NCBI RefSeq assembly: GCF_019093865.1
Contig: NZ_JABJXD010000003.1
Coordinates: 186,001 to 250,000 of the forward strand
Direction of reading: 5' to 3'
Origin: Lentibacillus saliphilus
Lineage (GTDB): Bacteria > Bacillota > Bacilli > Bacillales > Amphibacillaceae
DNA length: 64,000 nt
Shown here piece after piece: positions 20,336 to 31,149 of the stretch. The translations under genes were made by a program, and so were the position numbers. How positions within the stretch are numbered: the first letter of the stretch is position 1; each line of letters begins with the position of its first letter. A model generated the notes under the pieces. It had not been told where the DNA came from and did not search any database. It saw only the letters and a program-made list of their open reading frames with translations.

Positions 20336-21025
20336 TTATAAATAGCCTTTTTCTTTTAGTGAAACAAACTTACGATCTCCAATGACGATATGATCGAGCA
20401 ATTCAATGCCAACGAGCTTTCCGGACTCTGCCAGACGTTTGGTCACATGGATATCTTCTCGTGAAGGTGTCGGATCCCCGGAAGGATGATTATGGACACA
20501 TATGATAGAGGCCGCAGAGCGTTTTACCGCTTCACGAAAAACTTCTCGAGGATGTACGATAGAGGCGTTAAGACTGCCAATAAAAATGGTTTGCCGATGA
20601 ATGACTTGATTTTTAGTGTCGAGAAATAAAACGACGAAATGTTCTTGATTCAGTTGTCGCATCTCTTCCATAACATAATCCGCACCATCTTCTGGTGATC
20701 GAATAACATATCTTTCATCTGGTTTAAATTGATTGATACGCTTTCCAAGCTCTAGGGCGGCTAAAATGACAACCCCCTTCGCATCGCCAATTCCTTTAAT
20801 AGCTGTTAACTCTTCAATTGTAGCATTTTTTAGCAAGTTGATCCCTTCAAAATGCATCAGAACACGATTGGCTAATGCCATTACAGACTCATCCTTCGTT
20901 CCACTCCCGAGCAAGATTGCCAATAACTCGGAATTCGACAGATGTGTCCCTCCGTATTGTATTAATCGTTCACGGGGACGATCTTCCTTAGGGACATGTT
21001 TAATCATAATGGATGGTTGAGACAT
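20336..21025 (-). CDS. radC: RadC family JAMM-domain protein
   Basis: 229 residues: an N-terminal helix-hairpin-helix region (ELTAIKGIGDAKGVVILAA) and a C-terminal JAMM metalloprotease-like domain with HNHPSGDPTPSRED near 180. Despite its name the role in repair is doubtful and the function is open. The ATG at 21025 is 8 bases after AAAGGAG. In B. subtilis maf lies next to it; no maf is seen here. Confidence 0.95.
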   Translation of the reverse strand: MSQPSIMIKHVPKEDRPRERLIQYGGTHLSNSELLAILLGSGTKDESVMALANRVLMHFEGINLLKNATIEELTAIKGIGDAKGVVILAALELGKRINQFKPDERYVIRSPEDGADYVMEEMRQLNQEHFVVLFLDTKNQVIHRQTIFIGSLNASIVHPREVFREAVKRSAASIICVHNHPSGDPTPSREDIHVTKRLAESGKLVGIELLDHIVIGDRKFVSLKEKGYL

Positions 21026-21218
21026 ATGATCAGCTCCTTTACTAATAGCCTCTAGTTTAGCGAGATCGCCCCCAAGCAGCAAATCGTGAAAAACCGAATT
21101 TAATCTTCTAAACGATGAGAAACTGTCGTTTTATGGATGCGAAACAATCATTTTAAGAGGGATCATTGGAATCAAAATGAAAATATAGACAGCAGGCATC
21201 ATAAACTGTTCCTTATTT

Positions 21219-22145
21219 TCACTCTAACATACTCTTTTCCCATTGCTTCCATATTTTCAACAGAAATGCTTGTTGGCTCATGGAATCTGAGGTTTGCATC
21301 TCTTCTTGCCCATTCTTGATTACGTTGTAGAGTTCTAAAAAGCGTTCACTCTGATTCGGATAATCATTAATAATCGCTTGCCAAGCTGAAGCATCTATGA
21401 CGTTTTTTTCACTTACTTTTTGAAGAGATTGCTGCCATGTTGACTGCACAGCTTCAAGCCACGCAAACATATGGGAATCTAATTTAAGGGTTGCGGCTTC
21501 TAAATTCCATTCCTTCACATAAATATCGTGGTCAGAATAGGCCTCCGTAATTGCAGAGCCTTGTTGCTTCGTCTGAGTCACCCCTAAAAACAAATAAAAG
21601 GTGCCATCCCGCTCCCAAATAACAGGTGAAAAACCACTATCTCGAAACGACTGCTCAAATGACTGGGCGTTTTCATCGGAGCTGAACACACCACCTTGCA
21701 AAACAAATGCTTGCATCGGCTTCATCGTTCGCTCACTATTTCCGCCGATTGTATCCTCCGTATCTTGGTTGTCAGTACCTTGATCAGACATACCATTTGA
21801 ACCATTTGATGCTGTTGATTGGTCATCTGTTCCCCCTCCCATGATAAACAACATAATAAATCCTAGACAAAGTCCAATTGCAACTGCGGAAAATACAGCA
21901 ATCACGATCGATCTAAGCTGAAAATGTCCAAAATATCGACTTTTCTTCATAAATCTATGACCTGAATACGTCCTTGAATAGACAGGGACATCATTATGTC
22001 GTTCTTCTTCAACACTCGCTGCCTCCTCATAAAAGTTCGACGGATCTCGTAAGGATGATTGATGATGATCAGAAGTCTTATCCCGTTTGGCATATGTTTT
22101 TTTTCCATTAATCCACAATTCAATATCATGTTTTCGTCGTCTCAC
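21219..22145 (-). CDS. spoIIB: SpoIIB-like SPOR-domain protein
   Basis: 308 residues: a basic cytoplasmic part of about 75 residues, one membrane helix (about 80-105), an acidic Ser/Asn/Asp linker, and a periplasm-facing SPOR-like region beginning near 140 (FVLQGGVFSSDENAQSFEQSF to TFYLFLGVTQTK). SpoIIB helps engulfment and septal peptidoglycan work. The GTG start follows GGGGAG. The identification rests on architecture and on its place between valS and radC, where B. subtilis has spoIIB. Confidence 0.75.
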   Translation of the reverse strand: MRRRKHDIELWINGKKTYAKRDKTSDHHQSSLRDPSNFYEEAASVEEERHNDVPVYSRTYSGHRFMKKSRYFGHFQLRSIVIAVFSAVAIGLCLGFIMLFIMGGGTDDQSTASNGSNGMSDQGTDNQDTEDTIGGNSERTMKPMQAFVLQGGVFSSDENAQSFEQSFRDSGFSPVIWERDGTFYLFLGVTQTKQQGSAITEAYSDHDIYVKEWNLEAATLKLDSHMFAWLEAVQSTWQQSLQKVSEKNVIDASAWQAIINDYPNQSERFLELYNVIKNGQEEMQTSDSMSQQAFLLKIWKQWEKSMLE

Positions 22146-22353
22146 AATCTCCCCTCACTTTACGCGCTTTTATTCACTCTAGCATACAATCTTTGAAAAG
22201 TAAGACGAGCTATGTCAAATAACCCGAAAACATTTTGACATTTTTTGCAGTCTAACCACGAACGGGAACACCCGCCTGAAACGAAGTTATTGCATAAACA
22301 CACAAACGCGCACAACCTCACGTCAATTAGGAGGTCGTGCGCGTTTAATATTG

Positions 22354-24999
22354 CTATTGCTGCAATTCTTCAATACGGGCTTTCACTTTCGCCTGTTTCT
22401 CTAAATAATCCTTTTCTTTTGCCTTTTCCTCATTCACAACTGCTTCTGGTGCCTTTTCAACAAACTTGGCATTGCCTAATTTCTTCTGAACGCGTTCTAC
22501 CTCTTTCGTCCACTTCTCCAATTCTTTATTAAGGCGTGCGATTTCTTTGTCGAAATCAATCAACCCTTCTAACGGTAAAAACAATTCAGCACCTGTCACC
22601 ACTGCAGACATCGCTTTTTCCGGAACTTCGAATGACGTATCAATGATTAATTCACCTGGATTACAGAACCGTTCGATATAAGAACGTTCACTTTGTAATT
22701 CATCAGCGATCGCTTCATTTTCCGCCTTAATGAACAGCTTGATCTGTTTTGACATCGGTGTATCGACCTCTGCACGGATATTACGAACTGATTTAATAAT
22801 TGAAACGAGTCGCTTCATTTCTGTCGCCGCTTGATGATCATGGAGGTCTTTACGCACTTGTGGCCAACTTGCGACGGTAATTGACGGTCCCTCGTGTGGC
22901 AGCTTTTGCCAGATTTCCTCTGTTATAAATGGCATAAATGGGTGCAGCATACGCATTGTCTGATCAAGTACATAGGCAAGAACAGATTGTGTCGTTCTTT
23001 TAGCCACTTCATCATCGCCATATAACGGAATCTTAGCCATTTCAATATACCAGTCACATAAGTCATCCCAGATGAAGTTGTATAGATGGCGACCAGCTTC
23101 ACCGAATTCATATTTATCACTGTTCTCAGTCACATGCTCAATCGCCTCATTTAAACGGGTTAAAATCCATTTGTCAGCTAATGACAATTCACCTGTTAAA
23201 TCAATGTCATCATAAGTGAATCCTTCCATGTTCATTAATGAGAAACGTGACGCATTCCATACTTTGTTGGCAAAATTCCACGTTGACTCAACCTTTTCCC
23301 AATAAAAACGTAAATCCTGACCTGGTGTAGAGCCAGTTAAGAGGAAATACCGTAATGAATCAGCACCATACTGATCAATAACATCCATTGGATCGACACC
23401 ATTGCCAAGCGACTTACTCATTTTCCGACCCTCGGAATCTCGAATTAAGCCATGCAGCAAGACATCTTTAAATGGACGCTCGCCAGTAAATTTATTCGAT
23501 TGGAAGATCATACGTGCAACCCAGAAGAAAATAATGTCATACCCCGTAACGAGTACATCTGTCGGGAAATAACGTTTAAAATCTTCAGCTTCTTCGTTAG
23601 GCCAGCCCATTGTAGAGAATGGCCATAATGCCGATGAAAACCACGTATCAAGTACATCTTCGTCTTGCTTCCAGTTTTCAATATCCGCTGGTGGCTCTTT
23701 CGCAACATAGACTTCACCAGTTTCCTTATGATACCAAGCTGGTATTTGGTGCCCCCACCATAACTGTCGAGAAATACACCAATCTCTTATGTTATCCATC
23801 CAGTTTTGATACGTTCGCTCAAATCTCGCAGGGAAAAAGTCAACCTTATCTTCACCTTGCTGCATGTCGAGTGCACCATCAGCTAGTGGCTGCATGTGAA
23901 CAAACCATTGTGTTGATAAGTACGGTTCAACGACGGCACCACTGCGCTCAGAATGACCAACTTGATGAACATGGTCTTCAATTTTAAAGAGAACATCCAT
24001 ATCTTGTAAGTCACGAACAATTTGTTTGCGACATTCGAACCGATCCATACCTTCATATTTTCCGGCATTTGCATTCATCGTTCCGTCTTCATGCATGACG
24101 AGTACACGGTCCAAATTGTGGCGATTACCGATTTCAAAATCATTTGGATCATGGGCTGGTGTGATTTTAACAGCACCAGAACCGAATTCCATATCAACAT
24201 AATCATCTGCTACGATTTCAATTTCACGACCGACGATTGGCAAGATAACTTTTTTGCCAATTAAATGACTATACCGATCATCCTTAGGGTGTACAGCAAC
24301 TGCCGTATCGCCGAGCATCGTTTCTGGACGTGTCGTGGCAATCTCAATCGTCTCATCGCTGTCCTTGATCGGATAACGCATGTGATAAAAATGGCCTTGC
24401 ACTTCTTCGTAAATAACCTCGATATCTGACAAAGCTGTTTTCGTAGCAGGATCCCAGTTAATAATATATTCGCCTCGATAGATCAGGCCTTCTTCATACA
24501 ATTTAACAAACACTTCTTTAACGGCATCTGACAAGCCTTGATCAAGGGTAAAACGTTCTCTTGAATAATCAACACCGAGACCAATTTTTTCCCATTGATC
24601 ACGAATAAATTGCGCATACTCCTCTTTCCATTCCCAAGCCGTTTCTAAAAATTTCTCCCGGCCCAGATCATAACGACTCTTGCCTTGTTCACGTAACTTA
24701 GCTTCGACCTTTGCTTGAGTTGCGATACCTGCATGGTCCATACCAGGAAGCCATAGGACATCATATCCCTGCATCCGTTTCATGCGCGTAATTGTGTCCT
24801 GCATCGCTGTATCCCAAGCATGACCAAGGTGAAGTCTTCCTGTCACGTTAGGTGGTGGAATCACAACCGTGAAGGGTGGCTTGCTTTGGTCCTTACCCGC
24901 TTTAAAGAATTCACCATCAAGCCAAAATTGATACCGGCCATTTTCAACATCAGTAGGATTGTATTTTGGCGGCAATACATGTTCATTCTGTTCTGACAT
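22354..24999 (-). CDS. valS: Valyl-tRNA synthetase
   Basis: 881 residues, full length for ValRS. The class I HIGH signature appears as [16 protein letters not shown] near residue 44, KMSKS as [14 protein letters not shown] near 523, and the editing domain contains [17 protein letters not shown]-terminal coiled coil ([20 protein letters not shown]) binds tRNA. The ATG at 24999 follows GGGAGG and is the first after the T-box terminator. The usual downstream folC and comC are absent. Confidence 0.98.
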   Translation of the reverse strand: MSEQNEHVLPPKYNPTDVENGRYQFWLDGEFFKAGKDQSKPPFTVVIPPPNVTGRLHLGHAWDTAMQDTITRMKRMQGYDVLWLPGMDHAGIATQAKVEAKLREQGKSRYDLGREKFLETAWEWKEEYAQFIRDQWEKIGLGVDYSRERFTLDQGLSDAVKEVFVKLYEEGLIYRGEYIINWDPATKTALSDIEVIYEEVQGHFYHMRYPIKDSDETIEIATTRPETMLGDTAVAVHPKDDRYSHLIGKKVILPIVGREIEIVADDYVDMEFGSGAVKITPAHDPNDFEIGNRHNLDRVLVMHEDGTMNANAGKYEGMDRFECRKQIVRDLQDMDVLFKIEDHVHQVGHSERSGAVVEPYLSTQWFVHMQPLADGALDMQQGEDKVDFFPARFERTYQNWMDNIRDWCISRQLWWGHQIPAWYHKETGEVYVAKEPPADIENWKQDEDVLDTWFSSALWPFSTMGWPNEEAEDFKRYFPTDVLVTGYDIIFFWVARMIFQSNKFTGERPFKDVLLHGLIRDSEGRKMSKSLGNGVDPMDVIDQYGADSLRYFLLTGSTPGQDLRFYWEKVESTWNFANKVWNASRFSLMNMEGFTYDDIDLTGELSLADKWILTRLNEAIEHVTENSDKYEFGEAGRHLYNFIWDDLCDWYIEMAKIPLYGDDEVAKRTTQSVLAYVLDQTMRMLHPFMPFITEEIWQKLPHEGPSITVASWPQVRKDLHDHQAATEMKRLVSIIKSVRNIRAEVDTPMSKQIKLFIKAENEAIADELQSERSYIERFCNPGELIIDTSFEVPEKAMSAVVTGAELFLPLEGLIDFDKEIARLNKELEKWTKEVERVQKKLGNAKFVEKAPEAVVNEEKAKEKDYLEKQAKVKARIEELQQ

Positions 25000-25019
25000 A
25001 TGTTTTTTCCTCCCTATAA

Positions 25020-25325
25020 AAAATAAAAATGCCTTCTCATCCAACAAGGACGAAAAGACATTATTTCCGCGGTACCACCTTTGTTTACAGACTGCTTGGC
25101 AGACTGTACACTCTCATTCAATTTGAATAACGGTCAAAGGTCCGGCCAATTTTACTGTAATTCCCACATGTCGTAAGGCAATTGGTTCGAATTGGCTGCA
25201 TCAAGGGCGACCTTCCTTAACAACATTTCCCAGGAAATTCTCAGCTTACATTCCTTCTCTGTTGGCTATTGTTAAGTACTCTTCCCTATCATCGCATTGT
25301 ACATATTTAAATTAATACGTGTTTC
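25020..25325 (-). promoter_or_regulatory. T-box leader of valS
   Basis: The T-box core AGGTGGTACCGCG lies at 25067-25081 on the minus strand. It is followed by an intrinsic terminator, with arms at 25028-25042 and 25048-25062 and then TTTTTATTTTTT. Upstream are the conserved GCTGAGA segment and stem I. A GTC triplet in GAAGGTCGCC near 25208 is a plausible valine specifier. Uncharged tRNA-Val pairs with the specifier and the T-box and prevents termination. Confidence 0.93.
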
Positions 25326-25337
25326 TTATGTGTTTTT

Positions 25338-25366
25338 ATTTTACTCATATTCACAAGTTATAGCAA
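25338..25366 (-). promoter_or_regulatory. Sigma-A promoter of valS leader
   Basis: TTGCTA, a 17-base spacer, then TAAAAT on the minus strand upstream of the T-box leader. A second extended -10 (TGATATAAT) lies at 25369-25377. Confidence 0.6.
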
Positions 25367-25442
25367 CCATTATATCACAATAACCACACCCAAATACATA
25401 TAATGCTGTACATACGTCATAAATTATGCAGGAGTGATATGA

Positions 25443-25631
25443 ATGGCAAGGTATTATCGCTACCGTCTCCCACCATGGGCACGACGTTGTCTCATCATTT
25501 GTGAACATGCTACATTACCGATTCTCATTTTCCAACTGATTCGCACGTTGTTCTTTCCAACAACGTTAGATGTGCTTTTGCTCGGCTTACTCGTGTTTAT
25601 CTTTACGGCATTTTACCTTAAATGGATTTAG
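25443..25631 (+). CDS. Small two-helix membrane protein
   Basis: 62 residues: a basic N-terminus with several Tyr and Arg residues (MARYYRYRLPPWARRC), then helices at about 17-37 and 42-60. AGGAGTGA sits 8 bases before the ATG. It runs opposite to its neighbours, and its TAG stop overlaps the TAA of ysxE. I do not recognise a family. Confidence 0.6.
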   Translation: MARYYRYRLPPWARRCLIICEHATLPILIFQLIRTLFFPTTLDVLLLGLLVFIFTAFYLKWI

Positions 25632-26662
25632 TCGTCACTATACCAATCATCATCTGATTCTAATTCATTAAATATCGTCATTTGATCCATTTGTTCAACT
25701 AAACTCATTCCGAAGCGTAACCGTCGAAAGATCTGTTCTATTTGTTGAACACGTTCAAGCATTGATACATGTTTTGGCGATGCCACCTCATCTTCTACCA
25801 TCGTGATATAAGGAAGCGGGTCAAGTAAATAGATGGATAGTAACACACGTTCAGCATGTGTTGACGTGTACGATTTAAAATACGCTTCTAATTCCTCTAT
25901 CCAAAGATGATCATCAGTTCGATGCATTGTTCCTCGCCGATGTAAAAAGTCGGCAAGGTCCTGCATCGGATGGCCATAGTGGGCAACTTCCCAATTAATG
26001 ATATAAGGCTGGTGACGATAAATCACATGATCTGGCTCAAATTGACCATGACATAAACAGACTGTTTGTGCTGGATCTGTTTTTAATGCTTCTGCTAACG
26101 TGTTAATACGCTCTAATACAACGTTCATGATTATATCAATATGTACAAAATGTGTGCATACTTGTAATTGAAATGGCGACATATAATGTTGTTGTTCAAA
26201 TGTTGTCACGAGCTGCAATAGCCGGTTATGCTTTTGGATTAGAAGCTGCTCATATTGAACAAAAGCCTCTAATGTCTCTGTATGATCAACATCGGCAGTT
26301 TGGCGAGTCGTTTCATGCAAATAGCCGAAAGCATCATAAATGCTGCGAATTCGCTGTTGCTCGTGAACGGATCGCTCCTCAAGCCAAGGGGTTACATAAT
26401 AAATCGTATTAGATCGTCGTTCAAATAGCATGCCTTCTTTTGTGACAAATACAGGAAGCACATACTTTAACCCTTTTGTGTGTGCAACATCATATACATG
26501 ACGCCACATTAAAGCCGTATGAGGCGACATACGGCTCTGTTTAACGGCATATTGCTGTCTTCCATCCTCTACGTAAAAGAGACGATCAGTTATCGCCGTT
26601 ATGTGACTAGGTTGAATGTGATATGACTTCAATACTGATTGAATTCGCAAATCATCTTCCAT
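25628..26662 (-). CDS. ysxE: CotS-family kinase-like spore protein YsxE
   Basis: 344 residues. The phosphotransferase-like fold shows a lysine strand (GRQQYAVKQSR near 34), CLCHGQFEPDHVI near 203 and YIINWEVAHYGHP near 219. The usual catalytic HxD...N is altered to HGQFEPDH and the DFD metal site to NWE, so it is probably catalytically impaired. It lies just after spoVID as in B. subtilis, which supports a spore-coat role. Confidence 0.85.
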   Translation of the reverse strand: MEDDLRIQSVLKSYHIQPSHITAITDRLFYVEDGRQQYAVKQSRMSPHTALMWRHVYDVAHTKGLKYVLPVFVTKEGMLFERRSNTIYYVTPWLEERSVHEQQRIRSIYDAFGYLHETTRQTADVDHTETLEAFVQYEQLLIQKHNRLLQLVTTFEQQHYMSPFQLQVCTHFVHIDIIMNVVLERINTLAEALKTDPAQTVCLCHGQFEPDHVIYRHQPYIINWEVAHYGHPMQDLADFLHRRGTMHRTDDHLWIEELEAYFKSYTSTHAERVLLSIYLLDPLPYITMVEDEVASPKHVSMLERVQQIEQIFRRLRFGMSLVEQMDQMTIFNELESDDDWYSDD

Positions 26663-26710
26663 ACATAATCCCCTCCAATGATAGCCACCGATATGTATAA
26701 GGAAGGATAA

Positions 26711-26770
26711 GAGGCTGGGACATAACCTAAAATTTAGTCATTTGATTTAATTTTGTTTTGTCCCAGCCTC
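26711..26770. repeat. GAGGCTGGGACA inverted repeat
   Basis: Perfect 12-base arms, GAGGCTGGGACA at 26711-26722 and TGTCCCAGCCTC at 26759-26770, enclose an AT-rich loop. The motif GAGGCTGGGACATAA is widespread in intergenic DNA of Bacillota and often acts as a terminator-like element. It stands 4 bases after spoVID. Confidence 0.7.
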
Positions 26771-26774
26771 ATGG

Positions 26775-27911
26775 TCATTGTTTATTTTTTTGTTTCTGAT
26801 ATGGAATAAACAAGAGCTGACCTTCTGATACATGATCACTCTCAAGTTGATTACTTTGTCTGATTTGATCAGGTAATACATTATATCTTGACGCTATTCC
26901 ATCGAGTGTATCATCTGATTGGACGATACAAACACGCATCTTCGCATAATGCTCCTCTTCTTCTTTGAACATATTAGCAAGATACATAACATCTCTTACA
27001 TTTTCCGAGCTAGACTCATAATCATCAGAAGATGTTGTTAAATAAACATCGTCATAGTCACTGCTTTGTTCTATTTCACTTGATTCATAGGCATCTTCCA
27101 TTGAAACGTTACTAGATTCATCTGACGTCGACTCGGGCGACGAATCTTTCGCGAAAAATTCCCCTAATGTTTGTGATTGCTTCCACTGCCAGCGTTCCTT
27201 ATCTGTTTGTTCATCTTCATGAGATGCTGATTCATTTCGTGAACTGCTTTCATCCGATGACGATTCAGATTCTTGATGAAGAACATTATCTTCGGATTCA
27301 GATGATACTGACTCATTTTGCAGATCCTCATCATTTGATGAAGATGATTCTGACTCCACTGACTCTGGTTCTTCTAAAGGCCTTTTCGTTTCAAATGAAA
27401 ACTGTTCAATGGACTCTGGCTCTGTTCGCTCTGAAAACTCACTGTCTCTTTCGTCATATCCATCTTCTTCCGGTTCATCTTGAATACCATGTATGGCTAT
27501 TTTAGACGAAAATTTTAAATGTGTGGGATTTGGCAGCTCATAATCAAATGTATCAATGCTGACCGAAACATCATCTAAGCCCGTTACTCTGTACGAAGGA
27601 ACTGATATTTCGACAGGGAAACGATGCATAAATGTAGCTGCATGATCCTCTGTATCCATCACACGTTCAACGTACCGCTTTGAATGATCATCTGCAAAAT
27701 CATCCACCATATTACTATCAGCCATAGGGAGATGCTTCAAATACTCTCCTTGTAATTCAATCACACCGCGAATCGCAATATAATCGCCATAATCTTGAAT
27801 GGCAATCTCTGGATCCAGCGATATCCCTCTCATCTCTGCAACTTCCTGTCCGCTTTGAAAGTAAAGCGACTCATGTAAATCAAACGTAAAAACGGCATCC
27901 TCGTTGTTCAA
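26775..27911 (-). CDS. spoVID: Spore coat morphogenetic protein SpoVID
   Basis: 378 residues. The N-terminal domain (ESLYFQSGQEVAEMRGISLDP) matches the SpoVID fold that governs coat encasement. A long Ser/Glu/Asp-rich low-complexity middle spans about 150-310. A C-terminal LysM-like domain (CIVQSDDTLDGIASRYNVLP to EGQLLFIPYQ) follows. SpoVID binds SpoIVA and SafA. The TTG at 27911 lies 8 bases after AAGGAGG and gives the usual N-terminus. Confidence 0.93.
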   Translation of the reverse strand: MNNEDAVFTFDLHESLYFQSGQEVAEMRGISLDPEIAIQDYGDYIAIRGVIELQGEYLKHLPMADSNMVDDFADDHSKRYVERVMDTEDHAATFMHRFPVEISVPSYRVTGLDDVSVSIDTFDYELPNPTHLKFSSKIAIHGIQDEPEEDGYDERDSEFSERTEPESIEQFSFETKRPLEEPESVESESSSSNDEDLQNESVSSESEDNVLHQESESSSDESSSRNESASHEDEQTDKERWQWKQSQTLGEFFAKDSSPESTSDESSNVSMEDAYESSEIEQSSDYDDVYLTTSSDDYESSSENVRDVMYLANMFKEEEEHYAKMRVCIVQSDDTLDGIASRYNVLPDQIRQSNQLESDHVSEGQLLFIPYQKQKNKQ

Positions 27912-28020
27912 TTTAGATCCTCCTTCCTGGACAAGCAAGCTCTATTTTACTTCATACGCCTAATTCCACTATATGACCTCGACCCTTTGTATATGCGTTA
28001 AGATAAAAATTGACCAATAG

Positions 28021-28052
28021 AAAAAGTCTGGCATATAAATGCCAGACTTTTT
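28021..28052. terminator. Terminator after hemL
   Basis: A perfect repeat AAAAAGTCTGGCA / TGCCAGACTTTTT with a 6-base loop, with T-runs on both strands, 16 bases after the hemL stop. It ends the hem operon. Confidence 0.93.
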
Positions 28053-28067
28053 CCTATTATGCCGTCT

Positions 28068-29363
28068 TTACAGAGATGCTTTTATGGAAGCAAATGCCCG
28101 ATCTGCTGCTTTAATTGTATGGTCAATATCCTCATCTGTGTGAGCTGTAGATAAGAATAACCCTTCAAATTGAGAAGGCGGTAGAAAAACCCCTTCTTCA
28201 ATCATCGTGCGATAATACTGTGAAAAATGCTCAAGATTTGCTTGCTGTGCAGTTGCATAATTGATAACGGGTTCTGCAGAGAAGAACACTCCAACCATTG
28301 ATCCCACACGGTTAACTTGCAAATCAACACCATGTTTTTCAGCTGCATTCTTATAACCCGTTACAAGACGATCTACTTTCTCACCAAGGGCTTCATACGT
28401 TTTTGGAGTCAAAGCCTTTAATGTTTCATATCCAGCTGTCATGGCCAATGGATTGCCTGATAATGTACCCGCTTGATAAATCGAACCGCTCGGGGCCACA
28501 TGAGCCATAATCTCTCTTTTTCCTCCGTAAGCGCCAACAGGTAAGCCACCACCAATCACTTTTCCAAGGCAGGTTAAGTCAGGGGTCACACCGAAATGAC
28601 CTTGGGCACAATGATAACCGACTCTAAATCCGGTCATCACCTCATCAAAAATAAGGACTGTTCCATATTCTTGTGTAATATCTCGAAGTTCTTGTAAAAA
28701 GTTTTCTTGTGGAGGTACGACGCCCATATTTCCTGATACAGGTTCAATAATGACACCAGCAATATCATCACCATATTGTTCAAATGCTGCTCTTACACTG
28801 GCCATATCATTGTATGGAACCGTTATCGTATTTTGCGCAATCGATTCCGGTACGCCAGGACTATCTGGCAGCCCTAGTGTCGCAACGCCCGATCCGGCCT
28901 TTATTAGTAATGAATCACCATGACCGTGGTAATTACCTTCGAATTTAAGTATTTTATTCCGGCCAGTATAGCCTCTCGCAAGCCGAAGCGTACTCATTGT
29001 TGCTTCAGTACCTGAATTGACCATCCGAATCATTTCAATTGATGGGACGCGGTCGATCACAAGCTCGGCTAATTTATTTTCCAGCTCTGTTGGTGCACCA
29101 AAGCTTGTTCCAAGTGCTGCTGTTTCTTGAAGCTTTCGAACAACATTCTCTTCCGCATGACCAAGGATAAGCGGTCCCCAGCTCAAAACGTAATCAATAT
29201 ATTCGTGACCATCGATATCATATATTTTAGAGCCTTTTCCGTGCGACATAAAAATTGGAGACATACCGACAGATTTAAAAGCACGTACTGGAGAATTAAC
29301 GCCACCAGGCATTAATTCAACAGCTTCTTGATATGCAGCTTTTGATCGATCGAATGATTTCAT
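28068..29363 (-). CDS. hemL: Glutamate-1-semialdehyde 2,1-aminomutase
   Basis: 431 residues, full length. It converts glutamate semialdehyde to 5-aminolevulinate with PLP. Seen: [10 protein letters not shown] near 20, [19 protein letters not shown] near 143, [11 protein letters not shown] near 202 and the PLP lysine in [17 protein letters not shown] near 265. Last gene of hemAXCDBL, 24 bases after hemB. Confidence 0.98.
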   Translation of the reverse strand: MKSFDRSKAAYQEAVELMPGGVNSPVRAFKSVGMSPIFMSHGKGSKIYDIDGHEYIDYVLSWGPLILGHAEENVVRKLQETAALGTSFGAPTELENKLAELVIDRVPSIEMIRMVNSGTEATMSTLRLARGYTGRNKILKFEGNYHGHGDSLLIKAGSGVATLGLPDSPGVPESIAQNTITVPYNDMASVRAAFEQYGDDIAGVIIEPVSGNMGVVPPQENFLQELRDITQEYGTVLIFDEVMTGFRVGYHCAQGHFGVTPDLTCLGKVIGGGLPVGAYGGKREIMAHVAPSGSIYQAGTLSGNPLAMTAGYETLKALTPKTYEALGEKVDRLVTGYKNAAEKHGVDLQVNRVGSMVGVFFSAEPVINYATAQQANLEHFSQYYRTMIEEGVFLPPSQFEGLFLSTAHTDEDIDHTIKAADRAFASIKASL

Positions 29364-29387
29364 TCATAAACACCTCGAATTAATATT

Positions 29388-30371
29388 TTAGGATTGTTTC
29401 AGCCAGTTCGCGACATCTTTAGCAAAATAAGTAATGATTAAATCTGCGCCAGCTCGTTTCATAGCGGTTAAGGTTTCCATGACGATGGCCTTCTCATCAA
29501 TCCATTGATTAAGAGCAGCTGCTTTAACCATGGAGTACTCACCACTTACATTATATGCCACTACAGGCAGGTTCGTCTCGTTACGAACGTCGCGAACAAT
29601 ATCAAGATATGATAAAGCAGGCTTCACAATTAAAAAGTCTGCGCCTTCTTCAACATCTGACGTTGCTTCCCGTATCGCTTCCTTACGGTTAGCCGGATCC
29701 ATTTGATATGTTTTACGGTCACCAAACTGTGGTGTACTTTCTGCTGCGTCGCGAAATGGTCCGTAGAATGATGACGCATATTTGACAGCATAGGACATAA
29801 TAGGGATGTTCGTATAACCTGCCCGATCTAAAGCATGACGAATAACCGTCACGAATCCATCCATCATATTTGAGGGCGCAATAATATCAGCGCCTGCCTC
29901 CGCTTGACTAACAGCCGTACGGGCAAGTAACTCAAGTGAAGCATCATTGTCTACATCATGATGATGTATGACACCACAATGACCATGAGAAGTAAATTCG
30001 CAAAGGCATGTGTCGGCAATGACGAGCATTTCAGGTACGTTCTGTTTGATGAGTTGAATGGCCTGTTGAACAATCCCTGAATCGGCATAAGCACCAGATC
30101 CTATTTCGTCTTTTTCATTCGGCACGCCAAATAATAAAACAGCTTTAATCCCACTATGACTGATCTCAATAATTTCTTCTGCTAGCTGATCAAGTGATAG
30201 ATGATAAACACCTGGCATTGACGGAACTTCTTGTTTAATTTGCTGCCCTTCTTTTATAAATAAAGGATAAATTAAATCATCCACTCGCACATGATGTTCA
30301 CGTACGATCGCCCGCATTGCTTGTGAAGAGCGCAAGCGACGATGACGTTTAAACTGAAGCTGTTCATCCAT
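29388..30371 (-). CDS. hemB: Porphobilinogen synthase
   Basis: 327 residues. It condenses two 5-aminolevulinates. Zinc-site cysteines are visible in [12 protein letters not shown] near 120, and the Schiff-base lysines in [17 protein letters not shown] near 195 and [12 protein letters not shown] near 250. The ATG at 30371 overlaps the hemD stop and gives the usual N-terminus. Confidence 0.98.
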   Translation of the reverse strand: MDEQLQFKRHRRLRSSQAMRAIVREHHVRVDDLIYPLFIKEGQQIKQEVPSMPGVYHLSLDQLAEEIIEISHSGIKAVLLFGVPNEKDEIGSGAYADSGIVQQAIQLIKQNVPEMLVIADTCLCEFTSHGHCGVIHHHDVDNDASLELLARTAVSQAEAGADIIAPSNMMDGFVTVIRHALDRAGYTNIPIMSYAVKYASSFYGPFRDAAESTPQFGDRKTYQMDPANRKEAIREATSDVEEGADFLIVKPALSYLDIVRDVRNETNLPVVAYNVSGEYSMVKAAALNQWIDEKAIVMETLTAMKRAGADLIITYFAKDVANWLKQS

Positions 30372-31149
30372 TGTCTTCCATCCTTTCAATATAAGCAGTC
30401 ATTTCATTAAGCATCCCATCTATTGTAAACTGCTTTGGTGTTAATATGTGTTTAAACCCTAGTGCACGTGCCTTATGTTCAGTCGTCGTTCCGATACACA
30501 CACAGACATCATCTTCAAGGCTATAAAGCATTTGATCAGCCATTGAAACAAATGCGCTAACAGTTGAAGGACTGGTGAATGTTAAGAAATCAATCCGTTT
30601 CGTTTTTAAAACGGCGTTCAGATTATCAGCAGCTGAAGCATCTATAGACGTTTCATAAGCTTCAAGGACATCAAATTCTAACGATTGTGCCGTAAAAAAA
30701 TCAGGTAAAATCTGTCTAGACCAGTTCCCTTGAATCAGTAATATACGGCTCTTGTGCTCGGCTTGCGGCAGAAATTCTGCTGTCATTGTATCAGCATTGT
30801 AAACTGACGGTATAAATGCGCTCTTTAGACCATAGGCTTGTATCGCTGCATCGGTTTTTGGTCCAACTGCAGCGATATGAACGTTTTTTAACACACTTAA
30901 ATCAACACCGTACGCTTGCACGGCCTGAAAAAAGCAATGGACACCATTCGCACTCGTAAAGAACAGCCAATCATATTGATTAAATGGCACGTGTTGCTTT
31001 GTTTTAGCTTCTGTACATGTACATTGAATACGAAGCAAAGGTGCTTCTAACGGCACGCCACCACGAGATACGATCTGTTTTGCAAATATCTGTGCTTGCT
31101 TTTGTTCCCGTGTAATTAAAACCGTTCGTCCTTTTAAAGATGCACACAT
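30364..31149 (-). CDS. hemD: Uroporphyrinogen-III synthase
   Basis: 261 residues. It closes hydroxymethylbilane into uroporphyrinogen III. The family is poorly conserved; [29 protein letters not shown] near 62, [14 protein letters not shown] near 90, and [13 protein letters not shown] near 180 are typical. Its ATG overlaps the hemC stop and its end overlaps hemB. Confidence 0.94.
   Translation of the reverse strand: MCASLKGRTVLITREQKQAQIFAKQIVSRGGVPLEAPLLRIQCTCTEAKTKQHVPFNQYDWLFFTSANGVHCFFQAVQAYGVDLSVLKNVHIAAVGPKTDAAIQAYGLKSAFIPSVYNADTMTAEFLPQAEHKSRILLIQGNWSRQILPDFFTAQSLEFDVLEAYETSIDASAADNLNAVLKTKRIDFLTFTSPSTVSAFVSMADQMLYSLEDDVCVCIGTTTEHKARALGFKHILTPKQFTIDGMLNEMTAYIERMEDNG

Noticed and set aside
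23508-24379. Medium-size frames on both strands inside valS and sdhA
   Set aside because: They are out-of-frame shadows of well-supported genes and lack ribosome binding sites.
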